Origin: a bacterium BMS3Abin08
GTDB lineage: Bacteria > Nitrospirota > Thermodesulfovibrionia > Thermodesulfovibrionales > JdFR-85
Direction: 5' to 3'
Assembly (NCBI GenBank): GCA_002897935.1
Contig: BDTA01000079.1
Coordinates: forward strand, 1-50,667
DNA length: 50,667 bases
The notes under the pieces were generated by a model. It saw nothing but the letters and a program-made list of their open reading frames with translations, was not told the DNA's origin and searched no databases. Positions 42,585 to 50,667 of the stretch are shown in pieces. Every line of letters begins with the position of its first letter. The first letter of the stretch is position 1. Made by a program: the position numbers and the translations under genes.

Positions 42585-43043
42585 ATGAAGATATTAATTG
42601 CTGTTGACGAGAGCAAAGGGTCCAAGGCAATCATACCTGTTTGTACAAACGTACTGAAGTGTGTAATACCTGAGACTGTTATACTGGTGTATGTTGAGAA
42701 GTTGCAAGGATACTCCTTAATTGACAGGATGCTCGGAGAAGCAGAATTGTCAACATTAAAGGATAGCATTAAGGAGACAGATATACAGGAGGCTCTGGAC
42801 AGGAAGGGAAAAAAGATTTTAGAGTCCTATCAGAAGGCTTTCGAAGAGAAAGGCATCAAGGGAATAAAGACAGTTCTCAGGTCAGGCCATCCTGCTGATG
42901 AGATCCTTGAAACAGCCAAGGAAGAAGGTGTTGATATGATTATTATTGGTTCAAGAGGCAAAAGGGTATCGCATCTATTCATGGGAAGCGTCAGCAGGGA
43001 GGTGGCGGAAAGGGCAGAGGTTCCGGTTTTAATTGTAAAGTGA
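42585..43043 (+). CDS. Universal stress protein (UspA family)
   Basis: 152 residues: MKILIAVDESKGSKAI, VILVYVEKL, GHPADEILETAKEEGVDMII and the ATP-loop GSRGKRVSHLFMGSVSREV followed by EVPVLIV. Cytosolic nucleotide-binding stress protein. The start is ATG 42585 behind AGAGGAAGG; the same frame stays open upstream through the repeats of the previous gene, but that part reads as an artificial repeat peptide. Ends before a strong terminator. Confidence 0.88.
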   Translation: MKILIAVDESKGSKAIIPVCTNVLKCVIPETVILVYVEKLQGYSLIDRMLGEAELSTLKDSIKETDIQEALDRKGKKILESYQKAFEEKGIKGIKTVLRSGHPADEILETAKEEGVDMIIIGSRGKRVSHLFMGSVSREVAERAEVPVLIVK

Positions 43044-43147
43044 TGACCAGATCCTAACCCCGGGTTGTTAAGTTTAGGTAATTCTTAAAGGGTTCCTGTT
43101 CCCACTGACTATTGAGTAGAAGAAAACATACCAGAAAACGCTCAGTA

Positions 43148-43193
43148 AACCAGAAGGGCCACTGATCTAAATGGTGGCCCTTCTGGTTTTTGT
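43148..43193 (+). terminator. Intrinsic terminator after the universal stress protein gene
   Basis: ACCAGAAGGGCCAC pairs with GTGGCCCTTCTGGT across an 11-base loop, followed by TTTTTGTT. It closes the transcript that begins at or before the YeeE gene. Confidence 0.9.
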
Positions 43194-43281
43194 TATGAGG
43201 GAAGCCGTATAATGAAAACTCCCCGCCGCAGAGACGGCGGAGTATCGTTAGGTAGAGTTTATTAGATTTAAAAATCCCCCC

Positions 43282-43350
43282 TCGCCCCCCTTTTCCAAAG
43301 GGGGGCGATTATGAGGAAACCCCACAGCCCCGATATTTCGGGGTGGGGTA
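43282..43350. repeat. Two palindromic repeats in the gap before the FAD oxidoreductase
   Basis: TCGCCCCCCTTT / AAAGGGGGGCGA (43282-43308), a G/C-run repeat common in intergenic DNA of many genomes, and ACCCCACAGCCCCGA / TCGGGGTGGGGT (43319-43350). Together with the terminator they fill 43044-43447; nothing else is seen there. Confidence 0.7.
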
Positions 43351-43447
43351 TTAAAAAAGATAATAAAAAATAGGTATTCGATTGGATAGTAATAGTCAAA
43401 CTTTCCGACCAAAGGTCGGAGCTTTCGGCAAGGTGCATTGTAAAAGA

Positions 43448-44911
43448 ATGGATGTTTTACAGGGTAAAGTACATATTATAATTAATAACGGAGCACCTTA
43501 CAGTAAGGTGAAGCCTCCAAGGAAAATAGTAATCCTGGGGGCAGGACTTGCGGGGCTTTCAGCAGCCTATATTTTATCTAAAGCCGGCAGGAAGGTGATT
43601 GTCTTTGAGAGTGATTCTACCGTGGGAGGTTTATCAAAGACTGTGAACTGTCGAGGTTTTAGCTTCGATTTAGGAGGACACAGGTTTATTACCAGAAACA
43701 AGAAGATAGAACAATTCGTGATGGAGCTTCTGAATGGTGATTTTCTTGTGGTGCCTCGAAAGAGTAAGATCTATATGCTCAACAGATATTTTGATTATCC
43801 TCTGAGGCCAGCAAATGCTGTTCTTGGCTTAGGTCTGTCCACAACTCTGCAGATAATCTCAGATTATTGCAAGGAGAGGGTAAAAAATACTTTAAGACCA
43901 CCTGAGATTGTCTCACTTGAAGACTGGGTAATCAACCAGTTTGGCCGCAAGATGTTTGATATCTATTTCAAGGAATACAGCGAGAAAGTCTGGGGAATAG
44001 AATGCAGAAGGATAAGTAAGGAGTGGGTTGCACAGCGGATAAAAGGACTTTCTCTCTGGGCAGCGATTAAAAATGGCTTCTTTAAGTTTAGCGGAAAAGA
44101 AATAGATACTTTATCAGATAAATTTGTCTATCCTCCAATGGGGATCGGGCAGATTTCCGAAAAACTGAAAGAGCGAATAGAGGAGAGAGAAAACCCTGTA
44201 TTGACAAGTACAATGGCCATGCAGATAAATCATGAAGATTTTTGCATTAAGACTGTAGTTGCAAAGAACTGTGAACGCAGCTATGATGTCAAAGGCAGTG
44301 AATTTGTCTCCAGTATCCCCCTGACGAATCTTGTACAGCTGCTTAACCCTGCCGCCCCTGAGGATGTAGTTGAGGCATCCTCTCAACTAAAATATAGAGA
44401 CCTCATAATTGTGACGATTATGCTTAACCGCGAGAGGGTCACGGACCTCACATGGATGTATCTCCCAGAAGAGGAGATCCCTTTGGGAAGGATACACGAA
44501 CCAAAGAACTGGAGTCCAACAATGGCCCCTGAAGGGAAAACACATATTGTGGCTGAATACTTCTGTTTTAAGGGCGACAAAATATGGAACTCCTCTGATG
44601 AAGAACTTACATCTACTACAGTGGGGCATCTCGAAAAATTGGGTTTTACTAATAAAGACGAGGTCATCGACAGCTATGTATTAAGAGTCCCTAAGGCATA
44701 TCCCCTCTTTGAGATCGGATACAGAGAGCATTACAGCAAGATCTTAAGATACCTGCAGAACTTCAAAAACCTCCATATCATTGGCAGAAGCGGGATGTTC
44801 AGATATTATAATATGGACCATGCAATGGAGTCCGGAATTGAGGTGGCTGAGCATATCCTCAGAATGCCATTGTTAGAAGGAGAGAGGAATTCTCTGCTCA
44901 TAGGAGCATAA
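43448..44911 (+). CDS. FAD-dependent oxidoreductase, UDP-galactopyranose-mutase/amine-oxidase-like
   Basis: 487 residues. N-terminal dinucleotide-binding motif IVILGAGLAGLSAAYILSKA with ESDSTVGGLSKT, substrate-domain text LGGHRFITRNKKIEQF, VPRKSKIYMLNRYFDYPLRP, KEYSEKVWGIE, and C-terminal FAD motif NLHIIGRSGMFRYYNMDHAM. Found in sugar or lipid modification clusters; substrate unknown. The start is uncertain: ATG 43448 is used, but in-frame TTG 43382 or a later codon near PPRKIVI are possible, and no ribosome-binding site was seen. The next gene starts 3 bases after its stop. Confidence 0.85.
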   Translation: MDVLQGKVHIIINNGAPYSKVKPPRKIVILGAGLAGLSAAYILSKAGRKVIVFESDSTVGGLSKTVNCRGFSFDLGGHRFITRNKKIEQFVMELLNGDFLVVPRKSKIYMLNRYFDYPLRPANAVLGLGLSTTLQIISDYCKERVKNTLRPPEIVSLEDWVINQFGRKMFDIYFKEYSEKVWGIECRRISKEWVAQRIKGLSLWAAIKNGFFKFSGKEIDTLSDKFVYPPMGIGQISEKLKERIEERENPVLTSTMAMQINHEDFCIKTVVAKNCERSYDVKGSEFVSSIPLTNLVQLLNPAAPEDVVEASSQLKYRDLIIVTIMLNRERVTDLTWMYLPEEEIPLGRIHEPKNWSPTMAPEGKTHIVAEYFCFKGDKIWNSSDEELTSTTVGHLEKLGFTNKDEVIDSYVLRVPKAYPLFEIGYREHYSKILRYLQNFKNLHIIGRSGMFRYYNMDHAMESGIEVAEHILRMPLLEGERNSLLIGA

Positions 44912-44913
44912 AT

Positions 44914-46353
44914 ATGAAATGCGTCCTTATCATACCCTCCTGGGTGCCAGAGGATATCTTTCCTACCAAGACTGCAAGCTCTCAGATCAACTACTGGCAG
45001 CCCCTCGGAACCCTCTACGTTGCCGCCTCACTGTTGGAGGCAGGCCACGAGGTCAGGTTCTTAAATGGCGCATTCCTGAGCCATGATGAAATCATCGATG
45101 AGACGGAAAGATACAAGCCCGACTTTGCAGGTATCTATTCAACCACCTTTGGCTGGAGCATGGCAAAGAACACGGCCGGGGACATAAGGAGGCGAATGAA
45201 GGACGTCTTCATTGTAGCCGGTGGCCCCTATCCGATTGCATTGAAAGGCGGGTGTCTCGAGGACGCAAAATCGCTTGATGCCGTTGTGACCGGCGAGGGG
45301 GAGGCAACCCTGGTCGAACTCCTTGAAAGGCTCTCAAGGGGTATCCCGCTGAACGGTCTTAAGGGTCTGGCCTACCGGGAGGGAGATTTGGTAGTGGAGA
45401 ACCCGCCAAGACCCCTTATCGATGACCTTGACTCCCTGCCCTTCCCTGCAAGAGAACTCCTTGGAAAGTCAGACAGCTATATCCCCCCCCCGGCAACATA
45501 CCGGAGAAGGCCGGTTGCCGTGGTTATTTCATCGAGGGGATGCAACCGTAGGTGCATCTTCTGTTTTCAGATAGACCGGCAGAGGGCGAAGGGGATCAGA
45601 TACAGAAGCATCGATAATGTAATGAAAGAGATAGAACACTGTCTTAGGCAGGGATACCGGGAGATAAAGTTTATTGACGACACTCTTGCCGCCGATTACG
45701 GAAGGGCTCTGGAACTTGCAGAGGAGATCAGGAGAAGGGGGCTTGACTTCACCTGGTTTGCCTCTGCCTGTGTGCATCAGGTTGACAGGAGACTTCTTAA
45801 GGCTTTCAGGGACGCCGGCTGCTGGGCCATCCTTATGGGGGCTGAAAGTGGTGTGCAGAAAAACCTCAACACCCTCAGGAAGGGGATTACCCTTGAGCAG
45901 ATAAGGAGGGCCGTCAGGGATGCAAAGGATGTGGGGCTTAGGGTGTTCACACCTTTTTTGATAGGCATCCCCGGTGAGACCTATGAGGAGGCCCTTAAGA
46001 CCATCGATTTCGCCTGCGAACTCGACCCTGACATGGCAAACTTCCACTCACTTACACCGTTCCCCGGGACTGATCTCTTTGACAATCTTGAGAGATTCGG
46101 GACCGTTTCGGATGACCTGAAAGACTACACTTACCAGGGCGCCGCGTTCACCCCTTACACCATGGGGAGGGATGATATAAGAGAACTCCGGCAGATCGCC
46201 TTCCGGAGGTTTTACTCCAGACCGGGATTTCTGATCAGGAGGCTCCTTTCAATAAGGACACTCCATGACGTCGTCATATCCGCCAAGGGCCTGAAAGGCC
46301 TGTTATGGCTCTGGTTAAAGAGAGACCTTTTTCACCCTAATACCGGAAGATAA
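44914..46353 (+). CDS. B12-binding-domain radical SAM enzyme (BchE-like)
   Basis: 479 residues. N-terminal cobalamin-binding-type Rossmann domain (GTLYVAASLLEAGHEVRFLN; FIVAGGPYPIALKGG; AVVTGEGEATLVELLERL) and radical SAM core with the cluster motif GCNRRCIFCFQ (residues about 212-222), FIDDTLAADYGRALELAEEI, GAESGVQKNLNTLRKG and FLIGIPGETYEEALKT. No His ligand motif for base-off B12 was identified. Usual reactions are methylation or cyclisation of lipid or polyketide substrates. Coupled to the FAD enzyme upstream. Confidence 0.88.
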   Translation: MKCVLIIPSWVPEDIFPTKTASSQINYWQPLGTLYVAASLLEAGHEVRFLNGAFLSHDEIIDETERYKPDFAGIYSTTFGWSMAKNTAGDIRRRMKDVFIVAGGPYPIALKGGCLEDAKSLDAVVTGEGEATLVELLERLSRGIPLNGLKGLAYREGDLVVENPPRPLIDDLDSLPFPARELLGKSDSYIPPPATYRRRPVAVVISSRGCNRRCIFCFQIDRQRAKGIRYRSIDNVMKEIEHCLRQGYREIKFIDDTLAADYGRALELAEEIRRRGLDFTWFASACVHQVDRRLLKAFRDAGCWAILMGAESGVQKNLNTLRKGITLEQIRRAVRDAKDVGLRVFTPFLIGIPGETYEEALKTIDFACELDPDMANFHSLTPFPGTDLFDNLERFGTVSDDLKDYTYQGAAFTPYTMGRDDIRELRQIAFRRFYSRPGFLIRRLLSIRTLHDVVISAKGLKGLLWLWLKRDLFHPNTGR

Positions 46354-46381
46354 CCCTCACTTCTTATCGTTGGATTTGAAA

Positions 46382-47464
46382 TTAATCTCTACCGGAAGCT
46401 AAGGCCAGGTACTCCTTCAGGACCGCCGGGTACATCCGCATATTGAAAAGTATGTTCATCATCAGGTAACACTCGTGACTACAGAGACATCCGCCGCTTT
46501 TTATGAAACCCCTTACCCGTTTTGCTCGCTCCGATCTTATTATCTCCCTGATATCGCAATTGCAGTCCCTGATATTTCCAAGTTTTTGATTGAAGGCTTC
46601 ACAGGGAAAAACATCACCACCTTCCGTCATAACAAGGGTAAGCCGGCCGGCATAACAGGGCATGGTCCGTCTTTCTTTGGTCGCAATCTCGAAGATCAGC
46701 CGCCGCTGAAGAATGTCCTGTGCCGCCTTTAACCCCGCTCCCCTGAATCTGTAAACGCCTGCCTCCCCGGTCTTGAGGTTCTTTTCAAGGATCCTGATCA
46801 CCCTGAAGTACTCATCCATATCAACTTCATCGAGGCCCTGTCCCCTGATGAGGGATACGGTGTGTGTCTTGATACCGTCGAGGCTTTTTACATGTTCAAT
46901 AAGGGGTTCTAAAGAGCCCTGATTCCCTGAAGAAAACAGCGTATTTATTCCGAGTTCGAAGTTGCTGTAGCCGTCGAGAAGGCACCTCAGTTTTTCATAG
47001 GTTTCCATCACCTTTGCATAGGCTCCCTTGACTCCCCTCATCCTGTCATGGACACCCTCATCCCCGTCGAGAGAGAGCTTCACAACAACGGTGCTCTTGG
47101 GAGTCGATCTTAGAATTTCCTCGGTCCTCTCACTTATCGTCTCAGGCAGAAGGGCATTTGTTGAAAGCAGAATGATCGAAGGCCTGCATCTCTCATAAAA
47201 CACCCTTGTAATTTCCACTATATCCTCACGGAGGTAGACCTCTCCACCAGAGAAGGATAGCCAGAGGAGGCTGCCCAATGAGTCTGCCACGCGCCTGATT
47301 TCATCAAGGCCGAGTTCCGGAGAGGAGGTTTCTGTAACAGGGCCATTGAGATAAAAACAGAAGGGACACCTTGCATTACACCTCCTTGTAACAAAGAAGG
47401 TGAACTGAATCGGCCGTTTCTTCCATATTACCGATGGCAGATGTCTCAATGGTGTGTATTTCAT
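46382..47464 (-). CDS. Radical SAM/SPASM-domain enzyme
   Basis: 360 residues: radical SAM motif TRRCNARCPFCFYLNG (CxxxCxxC), GEVYLREDIVEITRVFY, a middle TIM-barrel region and a C-terminal SPASM-like Cys group (MPCYAGRLTLVMTEGGDVFPCEAF; DCNCDIREI; GGCLCSHECYLMMN). SPASM enzymes modify peptides or act as activating or mycofactocin-type factors. Convergent with the B12-radical SAM gene (28 bases apart) and divergent from nothing obvious; followed in the same direction by no other gene until the GT2 gene upstream of it. No peptide precursor was spotted. Confidence 0.87.
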   Translation of the reverse strand: MKYTPLRHLPSVIWKKRPIQFTFFVTRRCNARCPFCFYLNGPVTETSSPELGLDEIRRVADSLGSLLWLSFSGGEVYLREDIVEITRVFYERCRPSIILLSTNALLPETISERTEEILRSTPKSTVVVKLSLDGDEGVHDRMRGVKGAYAKVMETYEKLRCLLDGYSNFELGINTLFSSGNQGSLEPLIEHVKSLDGIKTHTVSLIRGQGLDEVDMDEYFRVIRILEKNLKTGEAGVYRFRGAGLKAAQDILQRRLIFEIATKERRTMPCYAGRLTLVMTEGGDVFPCEAFNQKLGNIRDCNCDIREIIRSERAKRVRGFIKSGGCLCSHECYLMMNILFNMRMYPAVLKEYLALASGRD

Positions 47465-47546
47465 AACTAAATCAACCGGTTCCTTAATAGTGGCTGTCTT
47501 AACCTGCTATTCCCAGCATATTGCCGGCTAAATCCCTCGACCTGGG

Positions 47547-48539
47547 TCATAGCCTCTTTCCGAGAAAGGGATAAAAGATAATCCCTCCCATGGAACCGAC
47601 GGCCACCGGCACCGGATACAGCAATGTGTAATAGAGAACGGACTTCAAAGCAAAAAAGATACCCCCTGCCTGATAGAACGCCCTTACAAGGTCCCTGCTC
47701 AGGAAACAGTTAACGGCAAAAAAGACCGGCACAAGAACGAAAAGCATGGAGGTCCCCAGAACAATTCCTGCAATGAGAACCATTATGGAGAGAACAAAGA
47801 AGAGAACGTTCGATTTCAGCTCATGGGATGCCGTCCCCGAGTCCCTCAGGAAATCCCTCCTCCTTAGGGAGTATATGCTCCAGTAGAAGGACTTCTTCAG
47901 GGCGTTCCTGAATGACGAAACAAGGTTGTAATCGAAGATATGCCGCACCTTTGTATCCGGTTGCATTATAAGGCTGCACCCCTTTGTCCTCGCCCTGTGG
48001 CTGAACTCAACATCCTCCAGGATCGGGAGGAAATCCTCTCTGAAGCCACCTATCAGGGAAAAGGTCTCCTTATGTAACGCCATCGCATGTGTAGGTATAT
48101 AGTCGGGCGTTTGAGGATGCCTTGTCTCTGAGTAGTTGATAAACACGGACTGGAAATCGCTGAAAAAACCCCTGTCATGGGAGAGTTCGGTATAGGTTCC
48201 ACCAATAACAAAGCCTGCACCCCTTTCCTTCAGGGCATTATATACCCTTGTCAGGGTATCGGGCTCAAGGATGCAGTCGGCATCGGTAAAGAAGATCAGC
48301 GGACCACGTGCAGCCCCTGCACCGCGGTTCCTTGCACTTGAGGCACCGGAATGTTTTTCAAGTCTTATCAGTCTGCATGGAAACCCCTCGATAACCTCGG
48401 CAGAGCCGTCATCAGAGCCGTCATCAACAACTATCACCTCATATCCGGTAAAGAGCTGCCTGAACACGGACTCAAGACATAACCCAATCGTTGAACTCCC
48501 GTTCCGGTTCGGTATCACTACTGACAGATCTATGTTCAT
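47547..48539 (-). CDS. Family 2 glycosyltransferase with C-terminal membrane helices
   Basis: 330 residues. GT2 domain: LSVVIPNRNGSSTIGLCLES, EVIVVDDGSDDGS, ARNRGAGAARGPLIFFTDAD (DxD-type motif TDADC), LIGGFREDFLPILEDVEFSH. Then two to three C-terminal helices (VLFFVLSIMVLIAGIVLGTS, LFVLVPVFFAVNCF, SVLYYTLLYPVPVAVGS). Membrane-linked sugar transferase. Same direction as the SPASM gene 82 bases downstream; the start ATG 48539 has a weak GGTGAG ribosome-binding site. Confidence 0.88.
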   Translation of the reverse strand: MNIDLSVVIPNRNGSSTIGLCLESVFRQLFTGYEVIVVDDGSDDGSAEVIEGFPCRLIRLEKHSGASSARNRGAGAARGPLIFFTDADCILEPDTLTRVYNALKERGAGFVIGGTYTELSHDRGFFSDFQSVFINYSETRHPQTPDYIPTHAMALHKETFSLIGGFREDFLPILEDVEFSHRARTKGCSLIMQPDTKVRHIFDYNLVSSFRNALKKSFYWSIYSLRRRDFLRDSGTASHELKSNVLFFVLSIMVLIAGIVLGTSMLFVLVPVFFAVNCFLSRDLVRAFYQAGGIFFALKSVLYYTLLYPVPVAVGSMGGIIFYPFLGKRL

Positions 48540-48771
48540 ATCTCACCTGCCGGTTTCTGATCCTTTATAAAAATTGCCTGATATCTTATAATTAATATGA
48601 ATATATGTTTGTTTTATGTTATTCTATTAAACCATATTTTCTCCAACTCAATGGTTCTTGAAACCTGTTCAGGTTCCTGAAACTTATTCACTCTTTAAAA
48701 AACGAAAACCCGGATGAACCGAAATCAGCAGATTACTTTCTCTTCAGCGCTTACTGTCCCTTGGAGGTTAA

Positions 48772-50100
48772 ATGAACGGATTGATTGAAAAGATAGCGCA
48801 TCTTGAGGAAAAACACGACAGGCTCGCCCCCGAGCTTGTAAAAAGCAGGAACATAAAACTGGGACTGCGTAACTCGGACGGCACCGGGGTGGTCGTAGGT
48901 ATCACAAGCAAGGGTCAGGTTAAGGGTTTTGAAAGAGACAAATGGGGGAAAAACCATCCCGTTCCGGGCAAGCTCTTCTACTGTGGTTACGACGTAGAGA
49001 CAATAGTCAGGAATATAGAGAAAGAGAAGATATTTGGATTTGAGGAGGTTATATACCTGCTGCTCACAGGCGAACTCCCCAGGAAAGCCGACCTCGACAG
49101 TTTTTCCGCTGCCCTTGCAGAACGCAGAGGGCTGCCCCAGCTTGCAAAAAAGATTATCAGGTACAATTCAGAAAACGATGACCAGATGGGAGCGCTTCAT
49201 ATTGCAGTGGCCTCCCTTCACAAATTTGACACCAACCCGAGGTCCACGAATATACGGGATGTCACCAGACAGTGTATCGATCTCATAGCCAAGGCCCCGA
49301 CCATTATCGCTTACAACTACTGTGTACTGCGCGGCGATGATGTATTCCCAAATTTTGTCGAGCCTGATCCCAACCTCAGCACAGCACAGAACTTCCTCTA
49401 TATGCTCAACGGTAAAGTGCCGGATGATTTTGTTGCACACCTTTTTGACCAGGCCATGGTACTTCATGCAGAACATGGAGGCGGAAACAACTCAACATTC
49501 ACGGTAAGGACTGTTTCGTCAAGCCTCACTGATACCTACATGGCAATATGTGCAGGGATTGCCTCTCTGTCGGGACACCTTCATGGTGGAGCCAACGAAG
49601 CGGTTATGCGGATGATGGAGGACATAAAGAGAAACGTAAGGGACTGGCGGGACGACCAGGAGATTTACGCCTACCTGGAAATGATCCTCGATAAAAAGGC
49701 AGGTGACGGATCAGGTAAGATTTACGGGATTGGACATGCAGTTTACACCATTTCAGATCCCAGAGAGAAAATCCTGAAGGAGAAGGCCCGCTCATTCGCA
49801 GAGATGAAAGGGAGGCTTGACGAATTCGAGCTTTACAACAAGGTCTCGGAGCTTGCCGTAAAGCTCGTAAGAAGGAAAAAGGGCAAGAGAGCATGTCCCA
49901 ATGTTGACTTTTATTCAGGTTTTGTCTATGACATGATGGGTATCCCCGGAGAACTCTATACCCCGATATTTGCAATGTCACGAGTGGCAGGGTGGTCGGC
50001 ACACAGGATAGAGGAAATTATCCAGGGTAAGCTTATCCGGCCGGCCTATATTTCCTCCCTGAAGGAGACAAGAGATTATATCCCTCTCTCACAGAGGTGA
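48772..50100 (+). CDS. gltA: Citrate synthase
   Basis: 442 residues. Active-site motifs: LHAEHGGGNNSTF (His near residue 235), GHLHGGANEAVMRMM, GIGHAVYTISDPREK (second His) and NVDFYSGFVYDMMG (catalytic Asp). The N-rich GGGNNSTF loop is the form seen in clostridial/deltaproteobacterial citrate synthases. Condenses acetyl-CoA and oxaloacetate; in some anaerobes such enzymes run in the cleavage direction. GGAGG ribosome-binding site before ATG 48772. It stands alone in the plus direction, after 230 bases of A/T-rich DNA upstream. Confidence 0.93.
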   Translation: MNGLIEKIAHLEEKHDRLAPELVKSRNIKLGLRNSDGTGVVVGITSKGQVKGFERDKWGKNHPVPGKLFYCGYDVETIVRNIEKEKIFGFEEVIYLLLTGELPRKADLDSFSAALAERRGLPQLAKKIIRYNSENDDQMGALHIAVASLHKFDTNPRSTNIRDVTRQCIDLIAKAPTIIAYNYCVLRGDDVFPNFVEPDPNLSTAQNFLYMLNGKVPDDFVAHLFDQAMVLHAEHGGGNNSTFTVRTVSSSLTDTYMAICAGIASLSGHLHGGANEAVMRMMEDIKRNVRDWRDDQEIYAYLEMILDKKAGDGSGKIYGIGHAVYTISDPREKILKEKARSFAEMKGRLDEFELYNKVSELAVKLVRRKKGKRACPNVDFYSGFVYDMMGIPGELYTPIFAMSRVAGWSAHRIEEIIQGKLIRPAYISSLKETRDYIPLSQR

Positions 50101-50131
50101 TCCAGACGCTGAAAATTCAACAGAGGATCTT

Positions 50132-50365
50132 CTGAGAGGTATAAGCATCAGGAAAAGATTATTTACCGCATCACTCGGGCTCCTGTTCTTTGTCGTTTCA
50201 CTCGCCAAGGAGGTCATACTTCCCGATGAGTCAAAAGCGTGGCATGAAATCGGATTAATTCTCTATTGTGCCGGAGCGGTTATCCTCTTCCTATACCTGA
50301 TATTTTTGATAAAGCTTCAAACAGACCGGAAGGGTGAAAAAAACAGGGGGGGCTTCAGGAATTGA
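50132..50365 (+). CDS. Small membrane protein downstream of citrate synthase, start uncertain
   Basis: 77 codons from a CTG at 50132: LRGISIRKRLFTASLGLLFF, VVSLAKEVILPDESKAWHEI, GLILYCAGAVILFLYLIFLI, KLQTDRKGEKNRGG. Two membrane helices flank a short loop. No ATG, GTG or TTG precedes the reading frame at a suitable distance, so either CTG is used, the frame is a remnant, or it is read through from the citrate synthase end. No family was recognised. Confidence 0.4.
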   Translation: MRGISIRKRLFTASLGLLFFVVSLAKEVILPDESKAWHEIGLILYCAGAVILFLYLIFLIKLQTDRKGEKNRGGFRN

Positions 50366-50492
50366 GTATAAACCTTACCAGTTCAAACCTCTCCCGCAGG
50401 GACAGGTCAAAATAGACGGCGCTCTCCATGAGAATGCTCACTACCTCTTTCATTCTCTCCGAAGCTGTATCTTTCCTCGGTGATGTCTTCAT
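50355..50492 (-). CDS. Small unidentified protein (45 aa), tentative
   Basis: 45 residues: MKTSPRKDTASERMKEVVSI, LMESAVYFDLSLRERFELVR and FILNS. An amphipathic helical pair with normal codon use, overlapping the convergent neighbour by 11 bases. A weak GAGAG lies before ATG 50492. Could be a real short protein; a comparative search would settle it. Confidence 0.4.
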   Translation of the reverse strand: MKTSPRKDTASERMKEVVSILMESAVYFDLSLRERFELVRFILNS

Positions 50493-50517
50493 AACTCTCA
50501 CACCTGCTCAGGACAAT

Positions 50518-50660
50518 AGACTTTTTACGAGTCCATAACCTTGATGCACTCGTAAAAAGTCCTGATTGTCACCCTGAACTTGTTTCAGGGTCTCATAACT
50601 TCTTGATTTATATAGATTTCCCGAACTTGATTCGGGATTCAGAATGACAGAATAGGGTAT
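50518..50660. repeat. Composite palindromic repeat at window end
   Basis: Contains GACTTTTTACGAGT with its complement ACTCGTAAAAAGTC, CCTGAACTTGTTTCAGG, and CCCGAACTTGATTCGGG followed by ATTCAGAATGACAG. It resembles 19096-19290, confirming a dispersed family. Confidence 0.75.
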
Positions 50661-50667
50661 TTCTGAT

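Noticed and set aside
42263-42769. 168-codon frame on the minus strand across the Gly/Tyr repeats
   Set aside because: Also an effect of repeats; it runs into the universal stress gene on the opposite strand and shows no family similarity.
43282-43308. C-run/G-run hairpin as a terminator
   Set aside because: No T-run on either side and the true terminator lies 90 bases upstream; the sequence is a common intergenic repeat.

Overview
The window looks like a chromosomal contig from an anaerobic, nitrogen-fixing, sulfate/sulfite-metabolising bacterium. The gene content fits the phylum Nitrospirota (Thermodesulfovibrionia-like) best: reductive-type dsrAB with dsrD, dsrC and a complete dsrMKJOP; an EN-fused nif scaffold with NifI1/NifI2; a class I hybrid cluster protein; and many short palindromic intergenic repeats. 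The taxonomic placement is inference from gene content, not a computed phylogeny.

Layout. (1) 1-6804: tail of a nif operon (nifEN fusion, nifX, nifI1, nifI2, nif ferredoxin III, hesA-like) ending in a short class II isopropylmalate-synthase homologue that probably makes homocitrate. (2) 6867-10148: EndoQ and a UvrD-like helicase in one operon, both ending in a QxxLF sliding-clamp-like motif. (3) 10275-12786: hcp and a divergent Crp/Fnr regulator around a TTGA-N6-TCAA operator; then a TerB-like gene. (4) 13441-21116: three tandem Hsp20 genes behind a consensus sigma-54 promoter, an NtrC-type activator, NifA, and amtB-glnK. (5) 21881-33417, all on the minus strand: the dissimilatory sulfite reduction locus dsrA-dsrB-dsrD-cobB/dsrN-HEAT, a small Cys-rich unknown, dsrC, an RsbRD_N protein, dsrM-K-J-O-P. 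The upstream regions of dsrA and dsrC share a 45-bp block. (6) 33651-37375: tRNA-Arg, a LOG-like gene, then a stretch of decaying fragments (two-component system, GT39 transferase, M48 peptidase, TusA) around an intact exported double rhodanese. (7) 37516-43043: sulfur-trafficking genes (DsrF/H/E-like triad, YeeE/YedE thiosulfate transporter, TusA), a Gly/Tyr/Asp repeat membrane protein and a universal stress protein. (8) 43448-48539: FAD oxidoreductase, B12-radical SAM, SPASM radical SAM and GT2, probably for an envelope glycan or lipid. (9) 48772-end: citrate synthase and small ORFs.

How it works together: nitrogenase assembly and its PII-type switch, ammonium sensing (GlnK/AmtB) and NifA form the nitrogen module. 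DsrAB/DsrC/DsrMKJOP reduce sulfite with electrons from the quinone pool, while DsrN amidates siroheme and DsrD stimulates DsrAB. The rhodanese/DsrEFH/TusA/YeeE genes suggest a second route that imports thiosulfate or persulfide sulfur and relays it in the cell. Sequence-level points of most interest are the shared dsr promoter block, the sigma-54 promoter on a heat-shock operon, paired QxxLF tails on EndoQ and UvrD, HcpR-like sites at hcp and inside the dsr locus, a mobile-type repeat whose terminus supplies the stop codon of two genes, and three genes with a leaderless TATAAT-N5-ATG arrangement.
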